From Gammaproteobacteria bacterium (lineage in GTDB: Bacteria > Pseudomonadota > Gammaproteobacteria > Comchoanobacterales > Comchoanobacteraceae), in assembly GCA_029243665.1 (NCBI GenBank), contig JAQWRO010000095.1:1-7626 (forward strand): a stretch of DNA of 7,626 nt, written 5' to 3'. The stretch's first letter is position 1, and every line of letters starts with the position of its first letter. The notes under the pieces were generated by a model that had not been told where the DNA came from, did no database searches, and saw only the letters and a list, made by a program, of their open reading frames with translations. A program made the translations under genes and the position numbers. Below, piece after piece: positions 1 to 6,914 of this stretch.

Positions 1-1976
1 ATATTGATCAATCAAAAGATTATTTGTTTAATTTCCTGGGTTTGCAAACCTTATTTGATAGATATTTTATTCATTGGCAGTTAGATCGTTTTGAATTGCC
101 CCAAGCTTTTTTTATGAGGATTGCTATGGGACTTGCTCTAAATGAGCAAGATAAGAATGATAAAGCTATTCAATTCTACAATTTACTCTCAACACATACA
201 TTTATGAGTTCAACACCGACTTTATTTAATTCAGGTACTTTAAGGAGCCAGTTATCCAGTTGTTATTTAACAACCGTCTCAGATGATCTAGATGGTATTT
301 ACTCAGCTATTAAAGATAATGCAAATTTATCTAAATATGCGGGGGGGTTAGGTAATGACTGGACTAACGTCCGTGGATGTGGATCTCACATTAAAGGTAC
401 GAATGGTGTTTCTTCAGGTGTTATACCTTTTCTTAACGTAGCTGATGCAACTGCCGTTGCTGTTAACCAGGGTGGTAAAAGAAAAGGAGCTGTTTGTGCC
501 TATTTAGAAACATGGCACTTAGATATCGAAGAATTTCTAGAGCTTAGAAAAAACACAGGTGATGATCGCCGTAGAACACATGATATGAACACAGCTAATT
601 GGGTGCCAGATTTATTCATGGAGCGTGTGCACAATAAAGAGGATTGGACATTATTTTCCCCGTTTGATGCTCCTGATCTTCATGGACTTTACGGAGATGC
701 ATTCAAAAAACGTTATGAGGCTTATGAAGCATTAGCGAAAGATGATAAAATTCAGCATCGTGTGATTCCAGCCATGCAATTATGGCGAAAAATGCTTTCA
801 ATGATTTTCGAAACAGGTCACCCATGGATGACCTTTAAAGATCCTTGTAATTTAAGGTCGCCTCAGCAGCATGTGGGCGTTGTGAATTCTTCAAATTTAT
901 GTACGGAAATAACTTTAAATACTAGTAAAGAAGAAATTGCTGTTTGTAACCTTGGTAGTATTAACTTATCTAAACACTTCAAAGATGGAAAACTTGATGA
1001 AACTAAGTTGAAATCAACAATCGAAGTTGCTATCAGAATGCTTGATAATGTAATTGACATTAACTATTACGCTGTAGAGACAGCTAGAAATTCAAATATG
1101 AAGCATAGACCTATTGGTATGGGTTTGATGGGTTTCCAAGATGCATTGTACATCCAGGGGATTCCTTATGATTCACCAGCAGCTGTTAAATTTGCTGATG
1201 AGTGTATGGAGTTGATTAGTTACCATGCAATCCTTGCTTCTTCAAGGCTTGCTGAGGAAAGAGGGACTTATGAAAGTTATAAAGGATCTTTGTGGGATCA
1301 AGGTATATTGCCAGTAGATTCTATTAAGCTTTTGAAGAACACTAGACCAGAACATTTAGCTTGTCAGCAAGACGATGTTATATCACTTGATTGGGATGTT
1401 GTTAGAAAGCAAGTGACTGAACATGGTGTAAGAAATTCTAACATTATGGCAATAGCGCCAACAGCAACCATTGCAAATATCTGTGGTGTCTCACAATCGA
1501 TTGAACCTACTTACCAAAATCTTTTTGTGAAATCCAATCTATCAGGTGAGTTTACAATGATAAATGAATATTTGATTGAGGCACTTAAAAAAGAAGGATT
1601 ATGGGATGAGGCCATGGTAAATGATCTCAAATATTTCAATGGTGATTTAACGGATATTCAAAGAGTGCCTGAGTCAATTAAAGCAGTATTTAAAACAGCT
1701 TTCCAAATTGAGCCAGAGTGGTTAATTGATTGTGCTTCCAAACGTCAGAAGTGGATTGATCAAGCTCAGTCCTTAAACTTGTACATAAATCAACCATCAG
1801 GAAAGAAATTAGATAAAATTTATAAGTATGCGTGGATGAAAGGATTGAAAACAACGTATTACTTAAGAAGTCTTGGTGCATCCGCACCAGAAAGAGCAAC
1901 GGTGACGGATGGTCAATTAAATGCTGTGCCTAAACAGTGTAGTATTGATGATCCTGATTGTGAAGCATGTCAATAA
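1..1976 (+). CDS. nrdA: Class Ia ribonucleoside-diphosphate reductase, large (alpha) subunit, 5'-truncated by the window edge
   Basis: Catalytic subunit of aerobic ribonucleotide reductase, which reduces ribonucleoside diphosphates to deoxy forms in the cytoplasm with NrdB. The reading frame is open from the first bases (IDQSKDY before the TTG at 24), so the gene begins upstream and no start is visible. About 657 residues are present; compared with E. coli NrdA (761) the N-terminal ATP-cone and helical region, roughly 140 residues or more, are missing. Numbering from the codon at 24: SSC redox cysteine C80; glycine-rich KYAGGLG 104-110; active site N291-L-C293-T-E295, the C293 being the thiyl-radical cysteine; partner cysteine C308; radical-transfer tyrosines Y612-Y613; C-terminal redox tail with C639, C646 and C649 (DCEACQ). 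The tail has CX2C where E. coli has CX4C. All catalytic residues are intact. The motif style resembles the longer Pseudomonas/Chlamydia-type NrdA, so extra ATP-cones upstream are possible but unseen. Followed by nrdB after 15 bases. Confidence 0.96.
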   Translation, partial: IDQSKDYLFNFLGLQTLFDRYFIHWQLDRFELPQAFFMRIAMGLALNEQDKNDKAIQFYNLLSTHTFMSSTPTLFNSGTLRSQLSSCYLTTVSDDLDGIYSAIKDNANLSKYAGGLGNDWTNVRGCGSHIKGTNGVSSGVIPFLNVADATAVAVNQGGKRKGAVCAYLETWHLDIEEFLELRKNTGDDRRRTHDMNTANWVPDLFMERVHNKEDWTLFSPFDAPDLHGLYGDAFKKRYEAYEALAKDDKIQHRVIPAMQLWRKMLSMIFETGHPWMTFKDPCNLRSPQQHVGVVNSSNLCTEITLNTSKEEIAVCNLGSINLSKHFKDGKLDETKLKSTIEVAIRMLDNVIDINYYAVETARNSNMKHRPIGMGLMGFQDALYIQGIPYDSPAAVKFADECMELISYHAILASSRLAEERGTYESYKGSLWDQGILPVDSIKLLKNTRPEHLACQQDDVISLDWDVVRKQVTEHGVRNSNIMAIAPTATIANICGVSQSIEPTYQNLFVKSNLSGEFTMINEYLIEALKKEGLWDEAMVNDLKYFNGDLTDIQRVPESIKAVFKTAFQIEPEWLIDCASKRQKWIDQAQSLNLYINQPSGKKLDKIYKYAWMKGLKTTYYLRSLGASAPERATVTDGQLNAVPKQCSIDDPDCEACQ

Positions 1977-1978
1977 AA

Positions 1979-1984
1979 TAGGAG
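1979..1984 (+). promoter_or_regulatory. Shine-Dalgarno site of nrdB
   Basis: TAGGAG lies seven bases before the nrdB ATG, within the 15-base nrdA-nrdB gap. It fixes the nrdB start at 1992. No promoter fits in this gap, so nrdB is read from the nrdA transcript. Confidence 0.75.
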
Positions 1985-1991
1985 TTCAACT

Positions 1992-3056
1992 ATGTCAGTT
2001 GTAGAAAGTACAGTAGAAGATTTTAAAGTAGAAAGACGCGTTACAGTTGATGACAAAATGATGATCAACTGTCGAGCCGATCTAAACCAGCTAGTCCCTT
2101 TTAAGTATAAATGGGCTTGGGAAAAGTATTTGGTCGGATGTGCAAATCACTGGATGCCAAATGAAGTTAATATGACTGCAGATATTGATTTATGGCGTTC
2201 AAAAGATGGTTTGACTGATCAAGAAAGAGTTATTATCAAGCGTAACTTAGGGTTCTTTGCGACTGCTGATTCTCTAGTGGCTAATAACTTAGTCTTAGCA
2301 ATTTATAGGCACATCACAAATCCTGAGTGTCGTCAGTACTTATTAAGACAAGCGTTTGAAGAAGCTTTGCACACCCATTCATATCAGCACATCATTGAGA
2401 GCCTTGGGTTAGATCAAGCTGAAACATTTAATATGTATCGTGAAATTCCATCAGTTGCAACAAAAGCTAACTGGGCTTTGCCATTTACTGATAGTTTATC
2501 AGATCCAACTTTTAAAACAGGAACACCTGAAGCAGATCAACGCTTGTTGCGTGACCTGATTGCATTCTATGTTGTGTTTGAGGGGATTTTCTTCTATGTT
2601 GGATTTACTCAAATATTATCAATGGGTAGAAGAAATAAAATGGTAGGTACTGCTGAGCAATTCCAATATATTTTAAGAGATGAGTCCATGCATATGAACT
2701 TTGGTATTGACATGATTAATCAAATTAAACTTGAAAGCCCAGGTTTGTGGACTGAATCCTTTAAAAAGGAAGTTATCAATCTTATTAAGCAAGGTGTTGA
2801 GTTAGAGCATCAGTATGCTAAAGATACCATAAATGATGGCATATTAGGGATGAATGCAGATATGTTAGGAGATTTCTTGCATATTATCGCAAACCGACGT
2901 TTGCAGCAGATTGGTTTGCCGGAGCAATACCCACAAAAAGAAAATCCATTTCCATGGATGAGTGAAATGATGGATCTTAAAAAAGAAAAGAACTTTTTTG
3001 AGACCAGGGTTACTGAGTATCAAACGGGTGGGGCACTCGATTGGGACGACGTGTAA
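1992..3056 (+). CDS. nrdB: Class Ia ribonucleoside-diphosphate reductase, small (beta) subunit
   Basis: Radical-generating subunit of ribonucleotide reductase, a cytoplasmic diiron protein that passes a radical to NrdA. The 354 residues are close to the family length (E. coli 375). The ferritin-like fold carries all expected ligands by comparison with E. coli: D93 (TADSL), E124 and H127 (FEEALHTHSY), E197 (VVFEG), and E231 and H234 (RDESMH). The radical tyrosine is Y131, equivalent to E. coli Y122, so this is the tyrosyl-radical form and not the Phe-type class Ic of Chlamydia. W54 probably corresponds to W48 and Y343 to Y356 of the radical-transfer path. The C-terminal tail GALDWDDV is the likely docking peptide for NrdA. 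The ATG is preceded by TAGGAG. The gene is second in the nrdAB operon and is followed by a strong terminator. Regulation would sit upstream of nrdA, outside the window. Confidence 0.97.
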   Translation: MSVVESTVEDFKVERRVTVDDKMMINCRADLNQLVPFKYKWAWEKYLVGCANHWMPNEVNMTADIDLWRSKDGLTDQERVIIKRNLGFFATADSLVANNLVLAIYRHITNPECRQYLLRQAFEEALHTHSYQHIIESLGLDQAETFNMYREIPSVATKANWALPFTDSLSDPTFKTGTPEADQRLLRDLIAFYVVFEGIFFYVGFTQILSMGRRNKMVGTAEQFQYILRDESMHMNFGIDMINQIKLESPGLWTESFKKEVINLIKQGVELEHQYAKDTINDGILGMNADMLGDFLHIIANRRLQQIGLPEQYPQKENPFPWMSEMMDLKKEKNFFETRVTEYQTGGALDWDDV

Positions 3057-3090
3057 TTTGATTTTCAGCTAAAGATTAGTTAGTCATTAA

Positions 3091-3128
3091 ATAACTGCTT
3101 AGGCCTTGCTTAAGCAGTTATTTTTTTT
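3091..3128 (+). terminator. Rho-independent terminator of the nrdAB operon
   Basis: An 11-bp perfect stem (ATAACTGCTTA at 3091-3101, its reverse complement at 3111-3121) encloses a 9-base loop and runs into eight T residues at 3121-3128. It begins 34 bases after the nrdB stop. The right arm and T-tract are also the last codons and stop of the minus-strand gene ending at 3110. Read on the minus strand the hairpin is followed by TTAATGAC, a poor U-tract, so it should work mainly for nrdAB. Confidence 0.9.
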
Positions 3129-4084
3129 ATGGCAGGAAGGCGCTCATTGTTGTTATTTGGATTTTCTTTGATTGAAAGTTTTATTTTTTGTTCCGTGTTT
3201 GTTTTATTCATATTTAAAGATGTAATTGGATTAGGTTGATCGTGACGGATGCCCAGACCTTCTTTTTTATTGATAAGGTTGAAATTATAATCAAGCATAT
3301 AATATATATATGAAAACATACCTGTTAAAAATAATGATGCCGCTGCTGCTAGTGGCAAATATGTAATAGGCAGTATTGAAATATTAAACCAAAGACAGCT
3401 AAATGCAGTGCACATTGACATTGTCTTAACTACTGCATCAATTGTGATTAATAACAATGTTACAAAATCTGCCTTATTAAATGCTTCATAAGTTATTGTG
3501 TTGCATACAAGATAAAAAATGGTTCCTCCGATGAAAAGTGTGCTGATAATTGTGAATATTGTTGTGGTTAAATGAAGTGGTAATGATAGCGTGATTAGAA
3601 GAATATGTGTGTTAAGGGTTAAGAAATAGATGTCTTCAATAATGGATATTCCAGTCAGACCGATGACAAGTGAGTCAAGAATTGAAAACTTAAAAGAAGC
3701 TTTATAGTTCTTTGTATATTTATCTAAAGTGTATGAGCAAAATATAAACAAACATAATAAAACACCCATGACACTGATTTTAGATAACCATGAAATAGTA
3801 GGGGGTATTAGTAACATGGCAGAATATACACCATATATAAGTGAGCTTATATTAATGGCTGTTAAAGCTATAAAGCTATAAATAATAATTTGTTCTGAGG
3901 TGTTTGTATAATGATGCTGTGAACCAATGCAGTATGTAATTAAAACAATCGCGATTGCAAATAAATAACCATATATGCTTGAAACTGATTTGAGGCTCCT
4001 GTATGCAACATTTAAGTCATCAAACATAGATAGTGTCCAAATGCCATTGAGGAAATGTTTGAATTTAAAATTGTTATTAGACAT
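3110..4084 (-). CDS. Unrecognised multi-pass inner-membrane protein
   Basis: I do not recognise this 324-residue protein. The first 37 or so residues are polar and include FDDLNVAYRSLKS. Hydrophobic segments then lie at about 38-56, 66-92, 101-119, 133-157, 160-194 (possibly two), 207-230 and 235-263, giving about seven or eight membrane spans. The last 55 residues are polar, basic and Asn-rich (NKKEGLGIRHDQPNP; NPNNNNERLPAIKKITA) and by the positive-inside rule are probably cytoplasmic. I see no catalytic motif, ATP-binding motif or transporter signature, and no cleavable signal peptide. The ATG at 4084 has no clear Shine-Dalgarno; M20 is an alternative start but has none either. It is a single gene, convergent with nrdAB and divergent from the citrate synthase, so context gives no function. 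An uninterrupted 324-codon frame with ordered hydrophobic segments supports a real gene. Confidence 0.85.
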   Translation of the reverse strand: MSNNNFKFKHFLNGIWTLSMFDDLNVAYRSLKSVSSIYGYLFAIAIVLITYCIGSQHHYTNTSEQIIIYSFIALTAINISSLIYGVYSAMLLIPPTISWLSKISVMGVLLCLFIFCSYTLDKYTKNYKASFKFSILDSLVIGLTGISIIEDIYFLTLNTHILLITLSLPLHLTTTIFTIISTLFIGGTIFYLVCNTITYEAFNKADFVTLLLITIDAVVKTMSMCTAFSCLWFNISILPITYLPLAAAASLFLTGMFSYIYYMLDYNFNLINKKEGLGIRHDQPNPITSLNMNKTNTEQKIKLSIKENPNNNNERLPAIKKITA

Positions 4085-4107
4085 GTGTTTCTGATGATAC
4101 CTGACAA

Positions 4108-4136
4108 ATAATATCTAAACAAGGATAGTTGATAAA
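4108..4136 (-). promoter_or_regulatory. Possible promoter of the membrane-protein gene
   Basis: On the minus strand, TATTAT (4113 down to 4108) matches five of six -10 positions and is preceded 17 bases earlier by TTTATC (4136 down to 4131), a weak -35. This would give a short leader before the ATG at 4084. In such AT-rich DNA chance matches are common, so this is tentative. Confidence 0.3.
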
Positions 4137-4165
4137 CTAATACATTAAAAATTCAAGATAAATTT

Positions 4166-4194
4166 TTGTTTTCTTCCTATAATTTAGTTATAAT
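4166..4194 (+). promoter_or_regulatory. Sigma-70-type promoter of the citrate synthase gene
   Basis: TTGTTT at 4166-4171 and a consensus TATAAT at 4189-4194 are separated by exactly 17 bases. A/T tracts just upstream (4141-4167) could act as an UP element. Transcription would begin near 4201, leaving a leader of about 64 bases. A second TATAAT at 4178-4183 lacks a usable -35 at the right distance. The spacer 4085-4264 holds nothing else I can recognise. Confidence 0.65.
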
Positions 4195-4253
4195 AGAGGA
4201 ATAAAAGATAAACTTAATCTTACACAACGATTAAATAGATATATTAATTAAGC

Positions 4254-4259
4254 AAGGAG
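4254..4259 (+). promoter_or_regulatory. Shine-Dalgarno site that fixes a GTG start
   Basis: AAGGAG lies five bases before the GTG at 4265. No in-frame ATG near this point begins a protein matching the family N-terminus, so this site supports GTG as the start. Confidence 0.8.
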
Positions 4260-4264
4260 TTTTT

Positions 4265-5317
4265 GTGAGTCAAAAAGGATTAGCAAATGTAACAGCTGGC
4301 GAAACCGCGCTATGCAAATTAGGCGGAAAAAGTGAAGAGTTATATTATAGAGGTTATAATGCTTGTAAGTTAGCAGATAAGTATAGCTTTGAGGCAGTAG
4401 CTTTTTTATTGTTAAAGGGGCATGTACCTTCTGATGATGAAATTAGTGCCTACACTGAAGAATTGGTATTGCTTACCGATATTCCTTTTGATGTTGAAAA
4501 AACACTAAGAGGTTTGCCAGAAGATGCAAATGCAATGGATGTACTTAGAACAGGCGTTTCCTTGCTGGGTATTTTTGAGCCTGAAAATGATGATTATCAC
4601 GGTCTTGTAATTGCAAATAGATTAATGGTTCTTTTGCCACGTTTCTTAGCTATATGGCGTGGAAAATCAGTTCCAAAAAATGCATCTATTGCAGAAGCCG
4701 TTTGTATAGCCTGTTGTGATAGTGATGTTGATGATGTGTTTGTAGATGCAATGAATCAGTCATTGATTCTATATGCCGAGCATGAATTTAATGCGTCAAC
4801 ATTCGCTGCTCGTGTTACATCCGCAACTTTATCTGATATGTATTCGGCAATTTGTAGTGCCATAGGAACTTTAAGAGGGCCACTCCATGGCGGAGCCAAT
4901 GAGCAAGCACTTTATTTAATTAAATCCTTTGATAATATTGCATCAGTAGAAGAGGGTATTAAGCAGAAACTGATTAACAAAGAGAAACTAATGGGGTTTG
5001 GTCATAGGGTTTATAAAACTAAAGATCCAAGGTCACATAAGTTGTATTCTATATTAGATTCTTTGCCACACACAGATTTGTTTGATATTGCAAAAGAGAT
5101 TGAACGCATTATGATGGACGAGAAACAATTAATTTCAAACGTTGATTTCTATACCGCAGTATTATATGAGCAAATGAATATTAAGCCGAATTTATTTGTT
5201 GCTATCTTTGTATTTGGAAGAATTATTGGTTGGTCTGCACATGTGTTAGAGCAGCGTGCTAATAATAGATTAATTAGACCTTTGGCAGAGTATATTGGCC
5301 CAGATCCAATTGATTAA
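4265..5317 (+). CDS. prpC: Citrate synthase family, PrpC-like (2-methylcitrate synthase / citrate synthase)
   Basis: Condenses an acyl-CoA (acetyl- or propionyl-CoA) with oxaloacetate in the cytoplasm. The start is GTG. The N-terminus (GLANVTAGETALCKLG then LYYRGY) and SLILYAEHEFNASTF are typical of PrpC rather than the longer E. coli GltA. Catalytic and binding residues visible: H173 in EHEFNAS, H208 in LHGGANE, H247 in GFGHRVY, R256 in KDPR, D294 in NVDFYTA, R331 in LEQR; RPLAEYIGP ends the core. GFGHRVYKTKDPR is more like citrate synthases than E. coli PrpC (GFGHPVY). At 350 residues it is shorter than E. coli PrpC (389), with a trimmed C-terminal tail. Residues 141-161 (SIAEAVCIACCDSDVDDVFVD) depart from the usual HFLxxLHG pattern. 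No prpB, prpD or acnD lies beside it, so it may be the cell's main citrate synthase. Family certain; substrate not settled. Confidence 0.9.
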   Translation: MSQKGLANVTAGETALCKLGGKSEELYYRGYNACKLADKYSFEAVAFLLLKGHVPSDDEISAYTEELVLLTDIPFDVEKTLRGLPEDANAMDVLRTGVSLLGIFEPENDDYHGLVIANRLMVLLPRFLAIWRGKSVPKNASIAEAVCIACCDSDVDDVFVDAMNQSLILYAEHEFNASTFAARVTSATLSDMYSAICSAIGTLRGPLHGGANEQALYLIKSFDNIASVEEGIKQKLINKEKLMGFGHRVYKTKDPRSHKLYSILDSLPHTDLFDIAKEIERIMMDEKQLISNVDFYTAVLYEQMNIKPNLFVAIFVFGRIIGWSAHVLEQRANNRLIRPLAEYIGPDPID

Positions 5318-6879
5318 TTCTTAATAATGTCACATATCTCTTGATTAATGATATCATTATCTTTATGCCATTTTTTTGCAATGAAGAAGCATAAGCTGCT
5401 TAGTAAAAATAAGCATATATATTCTACACCAGAACTTAATAAATTATCATGATGATGAAAACTTCCTTCATACGAAATTAGTTGCATGCCTAACAAGTAA
5501 ATAATCATCCACATGGACTGCATGAGGCATTGCCTTGTCAGAATCTTATTTTTTGTAATATATAGTAATCCAATGAAGATGATGCAGCCAATCAAGATAG
5601 CGTTATTCAAAAGGTTGATTGCCACATAACCAGACCAGTATATGATCATAGTGCATGCAAAGCATGTTAGGATTGGAATTAAATTTTTATATGGAAGTAA
5701 AAATGGTCTATTAAGTTGTGGAGACGTTTCCCTGAAAATCACTAAAGTTATTGGACCAATTAAGTAAGCAACAATCATAGCAATTGATTGAAATTTTAAG
5801 AGGATTTGCCAACTAGGTAATGGGTAAAACAGTAGGCACCCCATGGTGAAATTTAGCATGATTGCGTTAAAAGGAATACCAAACATATTAAGTTTTGAAA
5901 AAAACTTAGGTATATATGAATTTTTACTCATGGCATAGGTTACTCGTCCAGTAATCGATGTGTATATAATAATCGCACTAAATGGGGTTATTACTGCATC
6001 TGCTATGACAACTTTTGCTAGGTAAGCTAGGCCCAGTGAGACAGCGAGATTTGAAAAGGGAGCTAAGCCATTGACATTGATCTGATGCCAGCCATCTTTA
6101 ATCCATGCGTCTGGAATGCTGATCACAAAAGCAAATTGAATGAGCATATAAAAAACAACCGCAAAGAAAACTGATCCTAAAACTGCAATTGGAATAGAAG
6201 ATTGCGGGTTTTTGATTTCTTCACCAAATTCGGTTGCCTCTTTGAATCCTAAGTATGAAAAAATTACAACTGTCGAAATGGTTTCGAAAAGGCCGTCGAG
6301 GGATGTTTGTGTTGAGTGTATTGTTAAATGATCAAAATTATGGTGGGTGCTTATTAGAATGATGCTAGTTAAAGTCGGGATAATAATTTTCCAAATAGCA
6401 AAAGCATTATTCAGCTTTGATATAAACTCTATGCCAAAGTAATTAATGAGTGTGAAAAAGAATAATAGAACAATAGCGACGCATTTCCCTTTGAAAGTTA
6501 AGACTAGTAAATCATTCTCAATATACGAAAGTCCATCAAAATAACTTGAAAAGTACATCAAGGTTGCCTGTACTTCAGTAGGGGCTACGGCAACAAGACT
6601 TAACCATGCAAGCCAACTTATTATAAATCCAACAATTGGGCCATGAGAAATTTGACCATAGCGTGCAATGCTTCCAGTGATAGGTAAGCTAGAGGAAAGC
6701 TCAGAGAAGCAAAGTGCTATTAGTGAAATTAAAAGTCCACCAATAGGCCATGCTAAAATAGATAGTGGCCCTGAAAGATGGGCTGCAATAAAAGATGAAA
6801 ATAGCCATCCTGATCCAAGCATTGAGCTTAAAGATGTCATCACTGTTGCATAAGTATTGAGGGATTTGTGTAATTTCAT
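5314..6879 (-). CDS. APC-superfamily amino-acid permease
   Basis: Inner-membrane secondary transporter, by family an amino-acid/proton symporter or exchanger; the substrate cannot be read from the sequence. The 521 residues form about 12 to 14 membrane spans. Family marks: GSGWLF at 22-27, the unwound substrate-binding part of span 1; FSELSSSLPITGS 58-70, matching the usual EL-P-(A/T)GG motif but with GS in place of GG; FSYLGFKEATEFGEEIKNPQSSIP 207-230, the span-6 motif and following loop; and RVTYAMSKNSYIPKFFSKLN 312-331, the span-8 exit loop. RPFLLPY at 391-397 is also typical. Length and TEVQA (101-105) recall YveA-type aspartate symporters, but this is only a hint. The ATG at 6879 lacks a clear Shine-Dalgarno. 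It shares a TTAA stop with the citrate synthase gene and is divergent from ccmA across 35 bases. It appears intact and monocistronic. Confidence 0.92.
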   Translation of the reverse strand: MKLHKSLNTYATVMTSLSSMLGSGWLFSSFIAAHLSGPLSILAWPIGGLLISLIALCFSELSSSLPITGSIARYGQISHGPIVGFIISWLAWLSLVAVAPTEVQATLMYFSSYFDGLSYIENDLLVLTFKGKCVAIVLLFFFTLINYFGIEFISKLNNAFAIWKIIIPTLTSIILISTHHNFDHLTIHSTQTSLDGLFETISTVVIFSYLGFKEATEFGEEIKNPQSSIPIAVLGSVFFAVVFYMLIQFAFVISIPDAWIKDGWHQINVNGLAPFSNLAVSLGLAYLAKVVIADAVITPFSAIIIYTSITGRVTYAMSKNSYIPKFFSKLNMFGIPFNAIMLNFTMGCLLFYPLPSWQILLKFQSIAMIVAYLIGPITLVIFRETSPQLNRPFLLPYKNLIPILTCFACTMIIYWSGYVAINLLNNAILIGCIIFIGLLYITKNKILTRQCLMQSMWMIIYLLGMQLISYEGSFHHHDNLLSSGVEYICLFLLSSLCFFIAKKWHKDNDIINQEICDIIKN

Positions 6880-6902
6880 TAGCGTATGATTGTGAATTGA
6901 TT

Positions 6903-6908
6903 TATAAT
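6903..6908 (+). promoter_or_regulatory. Possible -10 element of ccmA in the divergent spacer
   Basis: A consensus TATAAT sits only six bases before the ccmA ATG at 6915. The position 17 bases upstream (TAGCGT, 6880-6885) is a poor -35. If it is active, transcription would begin at or within a base or two of the start codon. On the minus strand the same bases give TATAAA (6906 down to 6901), which could serve the permease. Confidence 0.4.
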
Positions 6909-6914
6909 CCGATT

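Noticed and set aside
24..26. TTG as the start codon of the first gene
   Set aside because: In-frame codons before it continue the NrdA sequence, no Shine-Dalgarno is present, and the N-terminal domain would be missing.
863..1060. Minus-strand 65-codon open frame inside nrdA
   Set aside because: It is antisense to strongly conserved nrdA active-site codons, with no ribosome site and no recognisable protein features.
1690..1899. Minus-strand 69-codon open frame inside nrdA
   Set aside because: Shadow frame opposite the conserved nrdA C-terminal region.
4178..4183. Second TATAAT upstream of the citrate synthase gene
   Set aside because: The matching -35 position (AAGATA) is poor, whereas the TATAAT at 4189 has a good -35 at 17 bases.
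5346..5359. Perfect 14-bp palindrome TAATGATATCATTA just after the convergent stop codons
   Set aside because: It has no loop or T-tract, lies in permease coding sequence, and about one such palindrome is expected by chance in AT-rich DNA of this length.
6668..6853. Plus-strand 61-codon open frame opposite the permease N-terminus
   Set aside because: Antisense shadow of membrane-span codons; the protein is unlike any family and has no ribosome site.
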